From: Syntrophobacterales bacterium
GTDB lineage: Bacteria > Desulfobacterota > Desulfobaccia > Desulfobaccales > 0-14-0-80-60-11
Length of the DNA: 64,000 bases
NCBI GenBank assembly: GCA_023229795.1
Contig: JALNYP010000001.1
Location: 1-64,000, forward strand
Direction: 5' to 3'
In this document: piece after piece, positions 34,437 through 43,112 of the stretch
How positions within the stretch are numbered: position 1 is the stretch's first letter
Layout of the letters: every line of letters starts with the position of its first letter
Program-made: the position numbers and the translations under genes
The notes under the pieces: generated by a model
Seen by the model: only the letters and a program-made list of their open reading frames with translations
The model's database searches: none
Told to the model about the DNA's origin: nothing

Positions 34437-35435
34437 CTACCCCGGACCCATCTTGAGAAGGGCCCACTCCAGCCAGAGCCGGGGGCTGCCGGTACTGGTC
34501 TTCAGGTGAAAATCCACCTGGTGCAGGGCGTTCAGATGGGCCTTAAGCGCCCCGTCGGAAAAGCGAGCCGCCTGCTGGCCTAAGCGCTTGACCACCCCCT
34601 GGGGCACACCCAGACTCCTGGCCAATTCCGCAGGGTTGCCGCCCGCGCCTTCCTTGGCCCGGATGAGCATGCGCACCTGCCGGGCCAGCATCCCGAGGAT
34701 TCTGGCGGGGGGCTCCCCCAGGTCCAGGAGGTGGCCCAGGGAGGCCAGCCGCCGCTGGAAGCCGGCTTCCCCCAGGGCGTCCACCAGGGCAAAGATGTTG
34801 TAGGTGCGGCTGTGGCTGGCCAACTGGGAGACCAGGGCCGGGGTCAGGGTGTTTTCCGGGCCGGAGAACAGGGCCAGCTTTTCCAACTCCTGGCTCAATT
34901 CCGAGAGATTATCCCCCACCATCTCGACCAGGCGCTGGGCCGCGGCCAGGGTCAGGTTCTTCCCCAGGTTCCGGGCCTCCCGGGTCAGCCACTGGTAGAG
35001 CTCGCCCTCCCGCAGGCGATAAAATCCCAGGGCCGCCTCGGCCTTGGCCAGGCGTCCCCAGACCGCATGTTTCTCCACGTCCCGGGCCTTCAGGCCTGCG
35101 GCCAGGAGCACCACCCAGGCCCGGGGCGCGGGGTGGTCCAGATACGCGGCCACGGCCTTGAGCTGAGCGGCGGGATAGGTCTCCACCCCCCGCAGGATGA
35201 GGAACTGCCCCGGTCCCCACAATGTGGCCTCCCGGGCCTCGGCCAGGAACTCGGCCAGCCCCACCTCCTGGGCCTCCCGGAGCGTCTTGGCGGGGGGCTC
35301 CCCGGCCTGGTTCGTGAGGGCCGCCTCCAGGCGGTGCAAAGCCCGGTTCATCAAGAACTCCTCCTCCCCGAAAAAGAGGTAGAGGGGCTTGAGGGAGTTC
35401 CGCTCGATATGGCGTTCCAGGATGGGATGGGACAT
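34437..35435 (-). CDS. holA: DNA polymerase III subunit delta
   Basis: 332 residues of the clamp-loader delta family. PLYLFFGEEEFLMNRALHRLEAAL corresponds to the N-terminal Walker-like region, DNLSELSQELEKLALFSG to the lid area and KARDVEKHAVW to the middle of domain I; the C-terminal collar is helical. It opens the beta clamp within the clamp loader. The gene follows lptE and leuS in the usual proteobacterial leuS-lptE-holA order, here with a repeat of about 70 bases in the lptE-holA spacer. Confidence 0.93.
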   Translation of the reverse strand: MSHPILERHIERNSLKPLYLFFGEEEFLMNRALHRLEAALTNQAGEPPAKTLREAQEVGLAEFLAEAREATLWGPGQFLILRGVETYPAAQLKAVAAYLDHPAPRAWVVLLAAGLKARDVEKHAVWGRLAKAEAALGFYRLREGELYQWLTREARNLGKNLTLAAAQRLVEMVGDNLSELSQELEKLALFSGPENTLTPALVSQLASHSRTYNIFALVDALGEAGFQRRLASLGHLLDLGEPPARILGMLARQVRMLIRAKEGAGGNPAELARSLGVPQGVVKRLGQQAARFSDGALKAHLNALHQVDFHLKTSTGSPRLWLEWALLKMGPG

Positions 35436-35437
35436 AT

Positions 35438-35508
35438 ATTAGCGGTTAGCGGTCAGCAATTAGCCGTTAGCATGTGGGGCAACTGCTAACCGCTAACTGC
35501 TGACTGCT
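35438..35508. repeat. Inverted repeat in the lptE-holA spacer
   Basis: TTAGCGGTTAGCGGTCAGCA and the opposing GCTAACCGCTAACTGCTGAC form an imperfect hairpin of about 30-base arms. Copies of such AGTTAGCGGTTAGC-type repeats occur in many bacterial genomes. The gene order of the operon is not altered. Confidence 0.75.
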
Positions 35509-35513
35509 CTCTC

Positions 35514-36032
35514 CTAAATCACCAGCAACACCTTGTCCACCACCCGGCGGGCCAGGTTGAAGGCGGCGCGGCGGATGCCTTCGGACTTGGTGGCCTCACC
35601 CGCGTGGTAATTGGGGTCCACCACGTAATCTTCCTGCAGGACCTGGGTATCCTTCCAGAGGACCTTGTCCCCCTTTTTCTGGCGCAGGGTCAGTTCGATC
35701 CTTAAGGTTACCCGGCGCACCGTGGAGTGCTGGACATCTTGGAAGGCCACCGAGGTATTGTCTATGGACCGGACCCTGCCTTCCAGCACCAAGTCGGCGT
35801 CCCGGTCGCCGGGCACCACCCGCACCGCCGAAGTCTGGGCAAAAGCATTGATCATAGCGTTGGCGAACACGGTCTCGAGGCCCACTTCGGTGGTGCGGTT
35901 GGCGAACAACGGCACGGCCATGGACGGCTGCGTCTGATGATCCAGCGCCGTCGCCGTCCCCACCGGATGATAGCCGCAGCCCCACAGGCTAAGCACCAGC
36001 AACCCGATCATCCCGAACCGGCAGACGGTCAT
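35514..36032 (-). CDS. lptE: LPS-assembly lipoprotein LptE
   Basis: 172 residues. The signal sequence ends in the lipobox LWGC with Cys19 lipidated. GYHPVG is the usual start of mature LptE, and VPLFANRTTEVGLETVFANAM and DQILEGRV-like VLEGRVRSIDNTS follow, matching the fold. LptE plugs the LptD barrel in the outer membrane and aids LPS insertion, so the organism makes LPS. It lies between leuS and holA in the conserved order; its start is 12 bases after the leuS stop. Confidence 0.9.
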   Translation of the reverse strand: MTVCRFGMIGLLVLSLWGCGYHPVGTATALDHQTQPSMAVPLFANRTTEVGLETVFANAMINAFAQTSAVRVVPGDRDADLVLEGRVRSIDNTSVAFQDVQHSTVRRVTLRIELTLRQKKGDKVLWKDTQVLQEDYVVDPNYHAGEATKSEGIRRAAFNLARRVVDKVLLVI

Positions 36033-36044
36033 ACTTAAGCTCCC

Positions 36045-38531
36045 TTAGACGACGATGCTGACCAGCTTGCGCCGGGCCAGGATGACTTTTTTGGGCGGCT
36101 GGCCCTGAAGCCATTTGTCGATGGCGGGGTCGGCCAGGGCCAGGTTTTTGATGTCTTCATCCGTCGCCGCGGCCGGTACCACCAGTTTGCTTCTGACCTT
36201 GCCGTTGACCTGAATCACCACCGTTAAGGCGCACTCTGCCAAGGCCTCGGCCCGGGCCTGAGGCCAGGGGACCTCCAGCAGGAGGGTGTCATGGCCCAGG
36301 GCCTGCCAGAGCTCTTCGGCCAGGTGGGGCACCATGGGGCTGACCAGGAGCAGGATGGCCTCCACCGCTTCCCGGAAGACCTGCAGGGTGGCGGCATCCT
36401 TGGGCAAGTTGTCGGCCGCCAGGTAGAAGGCGTTGACCAGTTCCATCACCGCGGCGATGGCGGTGTTGAAGTGGAAGGAGTTCTCGATGTCCTCAGTCAC
36501 CTTCTTGATGGTGGCGTGCACCTTGCGGCGGAACTCTTGTAAGTCCGGAGAGAGGCCCCCGCCGGTCCCGCTGTAGGCGGACACCTGCCGCAATTCCGGC
36601 AGCAGAGAGTGCACCAGGTTAAAGAGGCGGTGCAGGAAGCGGTTGGAGCCGGCCACGCCCTGGTCGCTCCACTCCAGGTCTTTCTCCGGCGGGGCCGCAA
36701 ACAGCAGGAACAGGCGGGTGGTGTCGGTGCCGTATTCGGCGATCATGTTTTCGGGATCCACCACGTTGCCCTTGGATTTGGACATCTTGGCCCCGTCTTT
36801 CACGACCATGCCCTGGGTCAGGAGACGTTGGAAGGGCTCGTCGATCTTGACCAGCCCCAGGTCCCGCAGGACCTTGGTGAAAAAACGGGCGTACAGCAGG
36901 TGCAGCACCGCGTGTTCGATGCCGCCGATGTACTGGTCCACCGGGGCCCAGTAGTTCACCCGGGGCGGGTCCAGGACGCCGCCGGTGTAATCGGTGCAGG
37001 TGTAGCGCAGGAAGTACCAGGAGGACTCCACAAAGGTGTCCATGGTGTCCACCTCCCGCCGGGCGGGACCATTGCAGGCCGGGCAGGTCGTTTGATAAAA
37101 CGACGGCGATTGCGCCAGGGGCGAGCCGCCCTCGCCGGTGATCTGGACCCCGAGGGGCAGGACTACGGGCAGGTCCTGCTCGGGCACCGGCATCAAACCG
37201 CATTTTTCGCAATAAAGCATGGGGATGGGCGCGCCCCAATAGCGCTGCCGGGAGATGAGCCAGTCCCTGAGGCGAAAGTGCACGGTGGGCTTGCCCTGGC
37301 CTTTGTCGGCCAGGAAGGCGGCGATGGCTTCTTTGGCTGGACCGCTGCCCAGGCCGGTAAATTGGCCGGAGTCCACCAGGACGCCTTCGTCTTCATAGGC
37401 AGCGGTAAGGTCCGCGGCCTTCAGTTCCTCCCCCGGCGGCTGGATCACCACTTTAATGGGCAAATCGTACTTCCGGGCGAACTCGAAATCCCGCTGGTCA
37501 TGGGCCGGCACCGCCATCACCGCGCCGGTGCCGTACTCCATGAGCACGAAGTTAGCCACGTAAATGGGCATCTGCCGGCCGGTGACGGGGTTCGTGCAGT
37601 AGCGGCCGGTAAAAACGCCCTCTTTGGTAATTTCCTCCAGGACGCCGCGGCTGCGGTTCTGTCCCGACCAGTATTCCACAAAGCGGCCGACCGCCTCGGC
37701 CTGGCCGGTGCCCTGAGCCAGGGCCAGGGCCTGGGGGTGCTCAGGCGCCAGGCTCATGAAGGTGGCCCCGAACAGGGTGTCGGCCCGGGTGGTGAAGACC
37801 TTGATGGGCTCACTGCCCCCTTCCACGGGGAAAAGGATTTCCGCGCCCACAGACTTGCCGATCCAGTGGCGCTGCATGGTGAGGACCCGTTCGGGCCAGT
37901 CGGTCAGTTGGTCCAGGTCGGCCAGCAATTCTTCGGCGTAGGCGGTGATCTTGAAGAACCACTGGGACAGTTCCTTTAAGTGGACCGGGGAGTCGCAGCG
38001 CCAGCAGAGGCCCTCTTCCACCTGCTCGTTGGCCAGCACCGTGGCACACTTGGGGCACCAGTTGACCGGGGCCTGCTTTTTATAGGCCAGCCCCCGGCGG
38101 AACATTTCGATGAAGACCAGTTGCTCCCAGCGGTAGTAGGCGGGATCGCAGGTGGCCAGTTCCCGGGGCCAGTCGTAGCTGTAGCCAAGTTCCTGGAGCT
38201 GGCGGCGCATGTAGGCGATATTGTCGTACGTCCAGGCCGCGGGGTGGAGCCCCCGGGCCATGGCGGCATTCTCGGCGGGCAGGCCGAAGGCGTCCCAGCC
38301 CATGGGATGGAGCACGTTGAAGCCCCGCATCCGCTTGTAGCGGGCCACTACGTCCCCGATGGTATAGTTGCGCACGTGGCCCATGTGGATGCGTCCGGAG
38401 GGGTAGGGGAACATCTCCAGGACGTAGTATTTGGGCCGGGCGGGGTCTTCGATCGCGTTAAACAGCCGCCGCTCTTCCCAGAGGTGCTGCCATTTGGCTT
38501 CCAGGGGGCGGGGTTCGTAACGAGGCGGCAT
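36045..38531 (-). CDS. leuS: Leucyl-tRNA synthetase
   Basis: 828 residues, the length of bacterial LeuRS. The class I motif HIGH is present as HMGHVRNYTIGD, the KMSKS motif as KMSKSKGN, and the editing domain (about 220-400) contains VFTTRADTLFGATFM and the conserved Thr-rich region. It charges tRNA-Leu and edits mischarged products. The start follows PPRYEPRPLEAKWQHLWEERR, typical for LeuRS. It heads the leuS-lptE-holA transcript; a repeat-rich 280-base region precedes it. Confidence 0.97.
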   Translation of the reverse strand: MPPRYEPRPLEAKWQHLWEERRLFNAIEDPARPKYYVLEMFPYPSGRIHMGHVRNYTIGDVVARYKRMRGFNVLHPMGWDAFGLPAENAAMARGLHPAAWTYDNIAYMRRQLQELGYSYDWPRELATCDPAYYRWEQLVFIEMFRRGLAYKKQAPVNWCPKCATVLANEQVEEGLCWRCDSPVHLKELSQWFFKITAYAEELLADLDQLTDWPERVLTMQRHWIGKSVGAEILFPVEGGSEPIKVFTTRADTLFGATFMSLAPEHPQALALAQGTGQAEAVGRFVEYWSGQNRSRGVLEEITKEGVFTGRYCTNPVTGRQMPIYVANFVLMEYGTGAVMAVPAHDQRDFEFARKYDLPIKVVIQPPGEELKAADLTAAYEDEGVLVDSGQFTGLGSGPAKEAIAAFLADKGQGKPTVHFRLRDWLISRQRYWGAPIPMLYCEKCGLMPVPEQDLPVVLPLGVQITGEGGSPLAQSPSFYQTTCPACNGPARREVDTMDTFVESSWYFLRYTCTDYTGGVLDPPRVNYWAPVDQYIGGIEHAVLHLLYARFFTKVLRDLGLVKIDEPFQRLLTQGMVVKDGAKMSKSKGNVVDPENMIAEYGTDTTRLFLLFAAPPEKDLEWSDQGVAGSNRFLHRLFNLVHSLLPELRQVSAYSGTGGGLSPDLQEFRRKVHATIKKVTEDIENSFHFNTAIAAVMELVNAFYLAADNLPKDAATLQVFREAVEAILLLVSPMVPHLAEELWQALGHDTLLLEVPWPQARAEALAECALTVVIQVNGKVRSKLVVPAAATDEDIKNLALADPAIDKWLQGQPPKKVILARRKLVSIVV

Positions 38532-38813
38532 GCAATACTCCTGAATGCGGATTCCTAAAATTCAAAATTTATCACAGAAATGCCTCTCCAGGCTAATGAA
38601 TAATGACGGAGTGCCTATGCCGCCGGGCGGCCAGCGTTTGGGGTCAGATTACGGGATGGGAAGAGGACAACTGGAGGTGCGGCGATGAACCGGCAGCAGG
38701 TCCCCCGGGACCCGCTGCCGGTGAGATAGTGCAGAGGTAGGAGATCATCCTGAGGGTCTTGAGGCACTCCCCTCCGTTCAGGATGACAGAGAAAAGCGGT
38801 TATGCACCGGCGG
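38532..38813. repeat. Repeat-containing intergenic region upstream of leuS
   Basis: No gene is seen. A hairpin with arms CCGGCAGC/GCTGCCGG spans 38690-38721. Around 38749-38787 a degraded copy of the CATCCTGAGGG...CAGGATGAC type repeat is visible (compare 31918-31997). The leuS promoter is probably near 38560-38600, without a clear consensus. Confidence 0.6.
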
Positions 38814-39047
38814 TTAGGGTTGCCCTTGGGATTTCTGGGACTGGTCATAGAGGAAACCACCCAGAAGTCCGGCGCCGCCGCCGATCGCGGCGCCGAGACC
38901 CGGAGCGCCTGCGATGGCGCCGATCGCGGCGCCGCTGCCGGCTCCGATGGCTCCGCCGCTCAAGACCCGCTGCTGGGTGGGGCTCATGCCCGAACAACCA
39001 GCGAAGCTTAGAGCTACTGCCAAAATAACGATGATCGTGCCTTTCAT
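38814..39047 (-). CDS. Glycine-zipper lipoprotein
   Basis: 77 residues. The signal peptide ends in FAGC with Cys18 as the lipidation site. The mature part is a glycine zipper, GGAIGAGSGAAIGAIAGAPG followed by GAAIGGGAGLLGGFL, that would form a tight membrane hairpin, then a short charged tail. Such small proteins (YMGG-like) sit in the outer membrane; functions are unknown. ATG at 39047 follows an AGGAGAAACGG site. It is divergent from the TetR gene. Confidence 0.85.
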   Translation of the reverse strand: MKGTIIVILAVALSFAGCSGMSPTQQRVLSGGAIGAGSGAAIGAIAGAPGLGAAIGGGAGLLGGFLYDQSQKSQGQP

Positions 39048-39073
39048 TCCCGTTTCTCCTCGCTACTTAAAGG

Positions 39074-39099
39074 AAACCCCCGGCAACTGCCGGGGGTTT
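39074..39099. terminator. Hairpin with short T/A flanks
   Basis: AAACCCCCGGCA and TGCCGGGGGTTT form a perfect stem flanked by A and T runs of three. It lies between the divergent glycine-zipper and tetR genes. The symmetric A/T flanks would allow weak termination in either direction; it could also act as an insulator between the two genes. Confidence 0.45.
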
Positions 39100-39299
39100 G
39101 TGAAGGATGTAAGGATTATTTCGGCCGGGGAAAGCCGATGTGTCTAACTTAATTGAGGCAAGAGAGATTGTCTATAAACGTACAGACCATTTCCGTATGG
39201 TCATTTTGACCACGCTCATTGGCCTGCCGGGGTCAGGGACGACCAGAAGGCTGAATTGGCGGCCATGCAGGCTAGGCTGCCGCAGGGAGAGAGAAAACC

Positions 39300-39328
39300 T
39301 TGACAAAGGGGAATCAGCCCCGTATATT
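39300..39328 (+). promoter_or_regulatory. Sigma-70 promoter of tetR
   Basis: TTGACA, 17 bases, TATATT: a near-consensus promoter. The TetR-type operator begins four bases after the -10 element, so it would cover the transcription start site and allow autorepression. Confidence 0.85.
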
Positions 39329-39331
39329 TGG

Positions 39332-39349
39332 AGACCAACCGGTCGGTCT
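39332..39349 (+). promoter_or_regulatory. TetR operator 1
   Basis: AGACCAACCGGTCGGTCT is an 18-base palindrome with eight of nine matching pairs. It overlaps the start point of the near-consensus promoter of tetR. Twelve bases (ACCGGTCGGTCT) recur exactly in operator 2, ahead of the acyl-CoA dehydrogenase. Confidence 0.82.
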
Positions 39350-39370
39350 CTAAACCGAGGTTTAAAGATT

Positions 39371-39955
39371 ATGTCGCTCAAAGACAAAATTATCCACGAG
39401 TCCTTGCGCCAATTCTCGACGAAAGGCTATATGAGCACGTCCATCAGCGACATTTTGCACGCCGTCGGCACGTCCAAGGGCGGGCTGTACAATCATTTCA
39501 AGAGCAAAGAGGACCTGTTTTTCGCCGCCCTGAGCGAGGCCCGGAAAATCTGGCGGCAGAGGAATCTGGCCGGTTTGGATCAACTGGACCAGCCCCTGGA
39601 CAAGATCAAGAAACTCCTGGAAAACTATCGGGATCATTATCTCACGGACGCGGAAAACTTTCCCGGCGGCTGCGTCTTCGTCACCCTGGCGGTGGAACTT
39701 CATGACCAGCAACCGCACCTGGCCAAAGAGGTCAACGAAGGCTTCCAGAGATTCAAGTCCCTGGTGAAACGGCTCCTGGACCAGGCCCAGGCCGCGGGTG
39801 GCCTGAAAGACGGGGTTAATACGGAGGCGGTGGCCGAGATGATCTTTTCAGGTACTCTGGGGGCTTGCGTGGCCTATACTTCGGACAGATCCCCGGAGAA
39901 TCTGGATCAAAATATCCGAGGTCTGATCGCCTTCCTCAATACGATCAGCAGATAA
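39371..39955 (+). CDS. TetR/AcrR-family repressor of the acyl-CoA dehydrogenase operon
   Basis: 194 residues. The N-terminal HTH reads FSTKGYMSTSISDILHAVGTSKGGLYNHFKSKEDL (typical TetR motif, quoted in two parts: ISDILHAVGTSKGGLYNHF). The C-terminal domain is helical and ligand-binding, of the type often called TetR_C with a bound acyl group. The gene is followed by acyl-CoA dehydrogenase and etfBA, so its inducer is likely an acyl-CoA. The ATG at 39371 is used; a longer frame to 39140 lies in the regulatory region and is not coding. Two operators with the same 12-base half are found before this gene and before the dehydrogenase. Confidence 0.9.
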   Translation: MSLKDKIIHESLRQFSTKGYMSTSISDILHAVGTSKGGLYNHFKSKEDLFFAALSEARKIWRQRNLAGLDQLDQPLDKIKKLLENYRDHYLTDAENFPGGCVFVTLAVELHDQQPHLAKEVNEGFQRFKSLVKRLLDQAQAAGGLKDGVNTEAVAEMIFSGTLGACVAYTSDRSPENLDQNIRGLIAFLNTISR

Positions 39956-40002
39956 GCGCCTTTTTCCCTGAGCTGCAGGGATAGGTGCCGCGCCAATAAG
40001 GG

Positions 40003-40016
40003 AGACCGGTCGGTCT
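40003..40016 (+). promoter_or_regulatory. TetR operator 2
   Basis: AGACCGGTCGGTCT, sharing twelve bases with operator 1, lies 22 bases ahead of the acyl-CoA dehydrogenase start, flanked by AATAAG and CTTATT as further partial symmetry. It may let TetR control the dehydrogenase-etf genes separately from its own. Confidence 0.78.
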
Positions 40017-40038
40017 TATTTTAAAGGGAGGTGTCATC

Positions 40039-41190
40039 ATGGACTTCAAGCTGACGGAAAGAGAAGAACTGCTCAGAAAATCGGTGAGAGATTTTGCGGA
40101 GAAAGAGATCACTCCCAAAATCGAAGCCATGGAAGAGACGGGGGAGTTTCCTCTAGATCTTTTGAAGCCCATGGCTAAACTCGGGATCACGGGCATCATT
40201 GCGCCCCGGGAGTACGACGGCATCGGCTTGGGTTATCTGGCCCGCACCATCGTGCTGGAAGAGGTGGCCCGGGTCTCTGCGGCCGTGGCCATGGGCATGC
40301 AGGTCCATCACATGGCGATTGCCGCGCTCAGTGATTTCGGCACCGAGGAGCAAAAGAAAAAGTATCTTCCTCCTCTGGCCAAGGGTGAAACCATGGGGTG
40401 CGTGGCCATTACCGAACCCTCCGGCGGCTCGGATGTCTTGGGGATGCAGTCCAAGGCCGAACTCAAGGGCGATACCTGGATTTTGAACGGCAGGAAGTGC
40501 TTCATCACCAATTCCCATACCTCCGCTTATTGGGTGGTGCTCGCCAAGACCGCGGACGGCCCCAAAGGCCTCACGGCGTTCATTGTCCCGAAGGATGCGC
40601 CCGGCGCCAAGGCGGGGCGGGTAGAGCACAAATTCGGCCTGCGCGGTTCCAATACCGGAGAACTGGTGTTGGATAATTGCCAGGTGCCCAAGGACAATCT
40701 TCTGGGTCAGGAAGGCGGCGGTCTGGCGGTGGCCCTGAAAACCGTCAGCGAAAGCGGTAGGACCGGCATGGCGGCGACGGCCCTGGGCACGCTCCAGGCC
40801 TGCTATGAGGAGGCGGCGAAATTTGCCAATGAACGGGTCCTCTACGGCAAACCCATCGGCACCCTCCAGGCCATCAGCTTTTACATGGCGGAGATTTATA
40901 CGGAACTGGATATCTGCCGGCTGCTCTGCTACCGGGCCAGTTGGATGAAGGACCAGAATCTGCGGTTTGATACGGAAAGCGCCATGGCCAAATATTATAC
41001 CTGCGACGCCGCGGCGCGCTGCGCCAAACAGGCCATCGAGATTCACGGCGCGTACGGCATCCTACAAGAATACAAGGTGCAGCGGCTCTTGCGGGATGCC
41101 ATGGTGACCATCTCCGCCGGCGGCACCGGCGAGATCGGCAAGGTAGTGGTGGGGAGGGCGGCTCTGGCGCCTTTCAAGAAGAAAGCTTAA
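40039..41190 (+). CDS. Acyl-CoA dehydrogenase
   Basis: 383 residues with the ACAD fold. ITEPSGGSDVLGMQSKAEL binds FAD, and GRKCFITNSHTSAYWVV and KFGLRGSNTGELVLDNCQVP are usual elements. The catalytic Glu of the common IYEGTxEIQ motif is not there: residues 358-366 read ISAGGTGEI, with Gly in its place, so the base may come from another position, as in isovaleryl- and long-chain enzymes. Electrons should go to the EtfAB encoded next. An AAGGGAGG site precedes the ATG. Likely substrate is a branched, aromatic-derived or medium-chain acyl-CoA; unknown. Confidence 0.9.
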   Translation: MDFKLTEREELLRKSVRDFAEKEITPKIEAMEETGEFPLDLLKPMAKLGITGIIAPREYDGIGLGYLARTIVLEEVARVSAAVAMGMQVHHMAIAALSDFGTEEQKKKYLPPLAKGETMGCVAITEPSGGSDVLGMQSKAELKGDTWILNGRKCFITNSHTSAYWVVLAKTADGPKGLTAFIVPKDAPGAKAGRVEHKFGLRGSNTGELVLDNCQVPKDNLLGQEGGGLAVALKTVSESGRTGMAATALGTLQACYEEAAKFANERVLYGKPIGTLQAISFYMAEIYTELDICRLLCYRASWMKDQNLRFDTESAMAKYYTCDAAARCAKQAIEIHGAYGILQEYKVQRLLRDAMVTISAGGTGEIGKVVVGRAALAPFKKKA

Positions 41191-41203
41191 TCGGGTGGGG
41201 GCC

Positions 41204-42000
41204 ATGGAAAGAGTGATTGTCTGCCTCAAGCCGGTTCCCGATCCCAAAGCCTGGGACCGGCTCCGGATGGATCCCGTGACCAAGACCTTGGTTCGGGATG
41301 AGATTCCTAATGTCATCAATCCCCTGGACAAGCATGCTCTGGAGGCCGCCCTGGAAATTAAGGACGCTTACGGGGCCGAAGTGGTGCTCCTGTCCATGGC
41401 CCCCACCCCTACCCTCCCGGTGTTGCGCGAAGCTTTGGCCATGGGAGCCGACCGGGCGGTGCTGCTCTCGGACCAGTGGTTCGCGGGCTCGGACACCCTG
41501 GCGACCTCGCGCATTCTGGCCACTGCGATCCGCCGCCTGGAGCCCTTTGACCTTATTTGTTGCGGCAATTTTACCCTGGACGGCTCCACGGCCCAGGTGC
41601 CTTCCCAAATTGCCGAGCTTCTTGGGATTCTAATATCATGCACGTAAGCCACCTGGAGTTCATAGACAGCCGCCGCCTGGCGGTCACCCAAAAGATCGAG
41701 CAGGGCTATGTAAAACTGGCGGCGGAACCGCCTTTGCTGCTCTCGTTCGCCAAGGACGCCAATCAACCGCGCTACAGCACCTTCCTGGAGATCCTGGCGG
41801 CGGAAGAGCGGGAGATTGCCATTTGGAACAATGCCGACCTGCATCTGGGCGCGGGGCTGATCGGCCTGGGGGGCTCCCCCACGCAAATGGCCGACCTGCT
41901 GGTGCGGCGCAAGACCCGCCAGGGCCTGCGGCTGGAAGGCAGCCCGGCGGAGGTGGCCCAGCGCCTGGCGGACAAAATCCACCAGATGGGCCTCATCTAA
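41204..42000 (+). pseudogene. etfB: Electron transfer flavoprotein beta subunit, one-base frameshift
   Basis: The first part (VIVCLKPVPDPKAWDRLRMD, DGSTAQVPSQIAELLGI) and the last part (HVSHLEFIDSRRLAVTQKIE, then FAKDANQPRYSTFLEILAA) are both EtfB sequence, but they lie in different frames. The frame breaks near 41630: the DNA reads GGGATTCTAATATCATG, while GGGATTCCTAAT would read through as GIPNIMHVSHLEF, the expected sequence. One C appears to be missing. Read as it stands, translation ends at 41647 after about 150 residues. It may be a sequencing or assembly error in a CC pair, or a real null allele; the intact and selected-looking flanks argue for error or a recent event. EtfB with EtfA takes electrons from the upstream dehydrogenase. 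Confidence 0.9.
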
Positions 42001-42009
42001 TCAAACATA

Positions 42010-43014
42010 ATGAAATCGACACTGATTTGGGTATTCATGGAACAGCGGGCCGGGGTCCTGCACGAGGTCGGCCTGGAACTGTTGGGCAAGGCCCGGGAAC
42101 TGGCCGAGGCCTCGGGCGGCACGGTGGCCGCGGTGCTGCTGGGAGAAAACGTGGCGCGGTGGTCCGGCCGGCTGATCGAACACGGCGCCAACCTGGTCCT
42201 GCTGGCCGAGCATCCTTTATTGGAGCCGTATCGCTTACTGCCCTATACTTCGGTGCTGGCCCAGGCGGTCAGGCAATACCAGCCGGCCATCATGCTGTTC
42301 GGCGCCACCAGCCTGGGCATGGAGTTGGCCCCCCGGCTGGCGGCGCGGCTCAATACCGGCCTTTCCGCGCATTGCATTGATCTGAAGCTGGATGCTAACG
42401 GCAACCTGTTGCAGATGGTGCCCGGTTGGGGGGGCGGGGTGGTCGCCACCATCAAGTGCCCGGCGCATCGGCCCCAGATGGCCACCGTGATGCCCGGCGT
42501 GATGCAGAAGTGCGAGCCGGCCGCACGGTCCGGGCAAGTTATCAAGTTACCGATTGACGCTGACCTGGACACCTCCGGGCCTCAGGTGCTGGAAGTGCAC
42601 CGCGAAGAGCCCAAGGGGAGGCCTCTGGAGGCGGCTGAGGTCGTGGTCGCGGGCGGCTGGGGCATCGGCGGCCCGGAGGGCTGGCAACTGCTGGAAGAAC
42701 TGGTGGGACTCCTGGGCGGCGCGGTCGGCGCCACCCGGCCGCCGGTGGATGAAGGCTGGGCTCTGGAGGCCCAAATGATCGGCCAGAGCGGCAAAACCGT
42801 CCGGCCCCGGCTCTATATCGGCGTTGGTATCTCCGGCATGTCCCACCACGTGGTGGGCATGGAGGGGTCCGAAGTAGTCGTGGCCATCAATTCGGACCCC
42901 CAGGCCCCGATCTTTGAGGTGGCGGATATCGTCATAGTCGGGGATTACCGGGAAATTCTCCCTCCCTTATTGGATGAAATGCGGAGCCGACTCCAGGGCG
43001 GCGGAAAGAAATAA
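42010..43014 (+). CDS. etfA: Electron transfer flavoprotein alpha subunit
   Basis: 334 residues. The C-terminal FAD domain shows GVGISGMSHHVVGMEGSE and VVVAINSDPQAPIFEVADI, matching EtfA; the N-terminal part has LFGATSLGMELAPRLAARLNTGL. It holds FAD and passes electrons from the acyl-CoA dehydrogenase to a membrane quinone reductase or a bifurcating partner. It begins 9 bases after the etfB stop, so the dehydrogenase-etfBA genes form one transcript under the TetR operators. Confidence 0.93.
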   Translation: MKSTLIWVFMEQRAGVLHEVGLELLGKARELAEASGGTVAAVLLGENVARWSGRLIEHGANLVLLAEHPLLEPYRLLPYTSVLAQAVRQYQPAIMLFGATSLGMELAPRLAARLNTGLSAHCIDLKLDANGNLLQMVPGWGGGVVATIKCPAHRPQMATVMPGVMQKCEPAARSGQVIKLPIDADLDTSGPQVLEVHREEPKGRPLEAAEVVVAGGWGIGGPEGWQLLEELVGLLGGAVGATRPPVDEGWALEAQMIGQSGKTVRPRLYIGVGISGMSHHVVGMEGSEVVVAINSDPQAPIFEVADIVIVGDYREILPPLLDEMRSRLQGGGKK

Positions 43015-43112
43015 TTACTAATTCACCATAATAGGCCAGAGAAACACCTGCGTCATCGTCCAGAGATTCCCAAGGCTTGAATTTTCCTGGATTCCTGGTA
43101 CCTTTCTTAAAT

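Noticed and set aside
36609..37979. Long open frame antisense to leuS
   Set aside because: LeuS on the minus strand has full catalytic motifs; the antisense product has no recognisable fold.
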